From Proteiniphilum propionicum (GTDB lineage Bacteria > Bacteroidota > Bacteroidia > Bacteroidales > Dysgonomonadaceae), in assembly GCF_022267555.1 (NCBI RefSeq), contig NZ_CP073586.1, forward strand, positions 3,328,501-3,392,500: DNA of 64,000 nt. The letters are read 5' to 3'. Shown in pieces: positions 63,380 through 64,000 of this stretch. Each line of letters begins with the position of its first letter. The stretch's first letter is position 1. The notes below the pieces were generated by a model. It saw only the letters and a program-made list of their open reading frames with translations, did not search any database and was not told where the DNA came from. The position numbers and the translations under genes were made by a program.

Positions 63380-63814
63380 ATGAATATCAAAAGATTAACA
63401 CATGTAGATGAAAGCATTGCCACTGCTTTCAAAAAACTAATGCCTCAGCTGACCGGCAAGGAGGAATACCCCTCTTGTGAAGAACTGGAAATGGTGATTA
63501 GTAAGGAAGATACCTATCTTTTTGTTGCTACCGGGGAAGATGAAGTGATCGGCACCCTTACACTCGTTTTTTACCGTATCCCATCGGGATTGAAGGTTTG
63601 GATTGAAGATGTTATAGTGAATGAAAACTCTCGCGGGAAAGGGGTTGCTACTGCCCTGATATGGCACGCACTGCAGGTTGCCCGCGACAAAGGGGCGAAG
63701 AAAGTGGATCTTACATCGGCTATCGGTCGAGAATCAGCCAACAGGTTGTATCAAAAGTTGGGTTTCGAACAGCGTGAAACAAATGTTTACAGGTATCACC
63801 TGTCAGGAAAATAA
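63380..63814 (+). CDS. GNAT family N-acetyltransferase
   Basis: Acetyl-CoA-dependent transferase of 144 aa. The conserved GNAT core is present: KVWIEDVIVNENSRGKGVAT with the R/Q-x-x-G-x-G/A pyrophosphate loop, then ALIWHALQVARDKGAKKVDL and RLYQKLGFEQRETNVYRYHL. The acceptor is unknown. It begins 9 nt after the FemAB-like gene and is probably co-transcribed. Confidence 0.9.
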   Translation: MNIKRLTHVDESIATAFKKLMPQLTGKEEYPSCEELEMVISKEDTYLFVATGEDEVIGTLTLVFYRIPSGLKVWIEDVIVNENSRGKGVATALIWHALQVARDKGAKKVDLTSAIGRESANRLYQKLGFEQRETNVYRYHLSGK

Positions 63815-63817
63815 AAA

Positions 63818-63841
63818 CCCCATGCATAGGTATGCAAGGGG
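63818..63841 (-). terminator. Terminator of the FabH-like gene (bidirectional shape)
   Basis: CCCC/GGGG plus TGCAT/ATGCA stem with a 4-nt loop. On the minus strand it is followed by TTTTTA, so it ends the convergent gene at 63892; the GNAT gene stops just before it. Confidence 0.75.
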
Positions 63842-63891
63842 TGAATATTTATTACTGTTTATAACTATACCATCTGCTTTAGGCAATCATC

Positions 63892-64000
63892 TCAGGGAAT
63901 TCTGTAAACAATGCTGTTGATGTTCATTCCCGCTCCTACCGAGGCAAGTACAATATTATCGCCGCTTTTCAATTCATGACCGTTCATCTTCTTGCGGGTA
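63892..64000 (-). CDS. Beta-ketoacyl-ACP synthase III-like, C-terminal end (partial)
   Basis: Only the last 35 codons are in the window. They read RKKMNGHELKSGDNIVLASV and GAGMNINSIVYRIP. The GDNIVLASVGAGMNINSIVYR strand-loop is the C-terminal signature of FabH-type condensing enzymes, which start fatty-acid chains or act in related thiolase-fold pathways. The frame continues beyond base 64000. Too little is visible to choose between FabH and specialised KASIII enzymes such as those for aryl polyenes. Confidence 0.7.
   Translation of the reverse strand, partial: TRKKMNGHELKSGDNIVLASVGAGMNINSIVYRIP

Noticed and set aside
1-64000. CRISPR arrays, rRNA operons, complete insertion sequences or integrases
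   Set aside because: None was seen on reading the window; the island has boundary repeats but no recombinase gene.

Overview
The window looks like chromosomal DNA of a Bacteroidota bacterium, most likely order Bacteroidales. The evidence is two SusC/SusD transporter pairs, an ECF-sigma/FecR pair, many Sec/lipobox lipoproteins, GH92 and DUF1080 enzymes, and promoters of the Bacteroidetes type (TAnnTTTG at -7). A Dysgonomonadaceae-like genus (Proteiniphilum/Petrimonas group) is plausible but is only an inference.

Region 1 (1-9.4 kb) is mostly housekeeping: the 3' end of glycyl-tRNA synthetase, an FKBP lipoprotein, a PBP4-type DD-peptidase, a polysaccharide deacetylase, a small beta-barrel, an M16 protease, an AlkD-like glycosylase, a D-2-hydroxyacid dehydrogenase, two tandem tRNA-Asn genes and a pRiA4b ORF-3-like protein.

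Region 2 (about 10.36-28.85 kb) is an accessory island between miaA and its former neighbours. It is bounded by two 134-bp direct copies of the miaA 3' end (128/134 identical by eye). The right copy is a 5'-truncated remnant with an in-frame stop. The island carries a minus-strand mannoside locus: LacI regulator, SusC, SusD, two surface lipoproteins, a broken DUF1080 gene, an (alpha/alpha)6 glycosidase, a GH92 alpha-mannosidase, a PfkB kinase, a D-lyxose/mannose isomerase, a mannitol-1-phosphate dehydrogenase and a TalC/FSA-type aldolase. The inferred route is mannoside to mannose to fructose to fructose-6-phosphate to either mannitol-1-phosphate or C3 units. Two identical 17-nt LacI-type operators flank lacI. 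Decayed fragments (GH92, lipoyl domain, YafQ-like toxin, two unidentified) lie around talC.

Region 3 (28.9-38.8 kb) is core genes: rpoN, a PAP2-like membrane protein, gcvH, purE, a SIS-only sugar-phosphate isomerase, an M49 peptidase, folC, a lipoprotein, thyA and folA.

Region 4 (38.8-63.4 kb) is the most interesting part. It reads as a peptidoglycan-glycan scavenging and recycling locus built like a PUL: ECF sigma, FecR, STN-type SusC, SusD, a DUF4623 lipoprotein, a GHL10 (DigH-like) glycosidase, an amidase_3-like protein with a golvesin/Xly domain, a GT2 glycosyltransferase, a SpoIID/LytB protein, an AmpG-like MFS permease, NamZ (DUF1343/GH171), a NagX-like membrane protein, a MurNAc/GlcNAc kinase and MurQ, followed by a FemAB-family protein and a GNAT enzyme. 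A strong promoter and terminator pair on the opposite strand at the SusC start suggests a cis-antisense small RNA of about 140 nt. The window ends in the 3' end of a FabH-like ketoacyl synthase on the minus strand.
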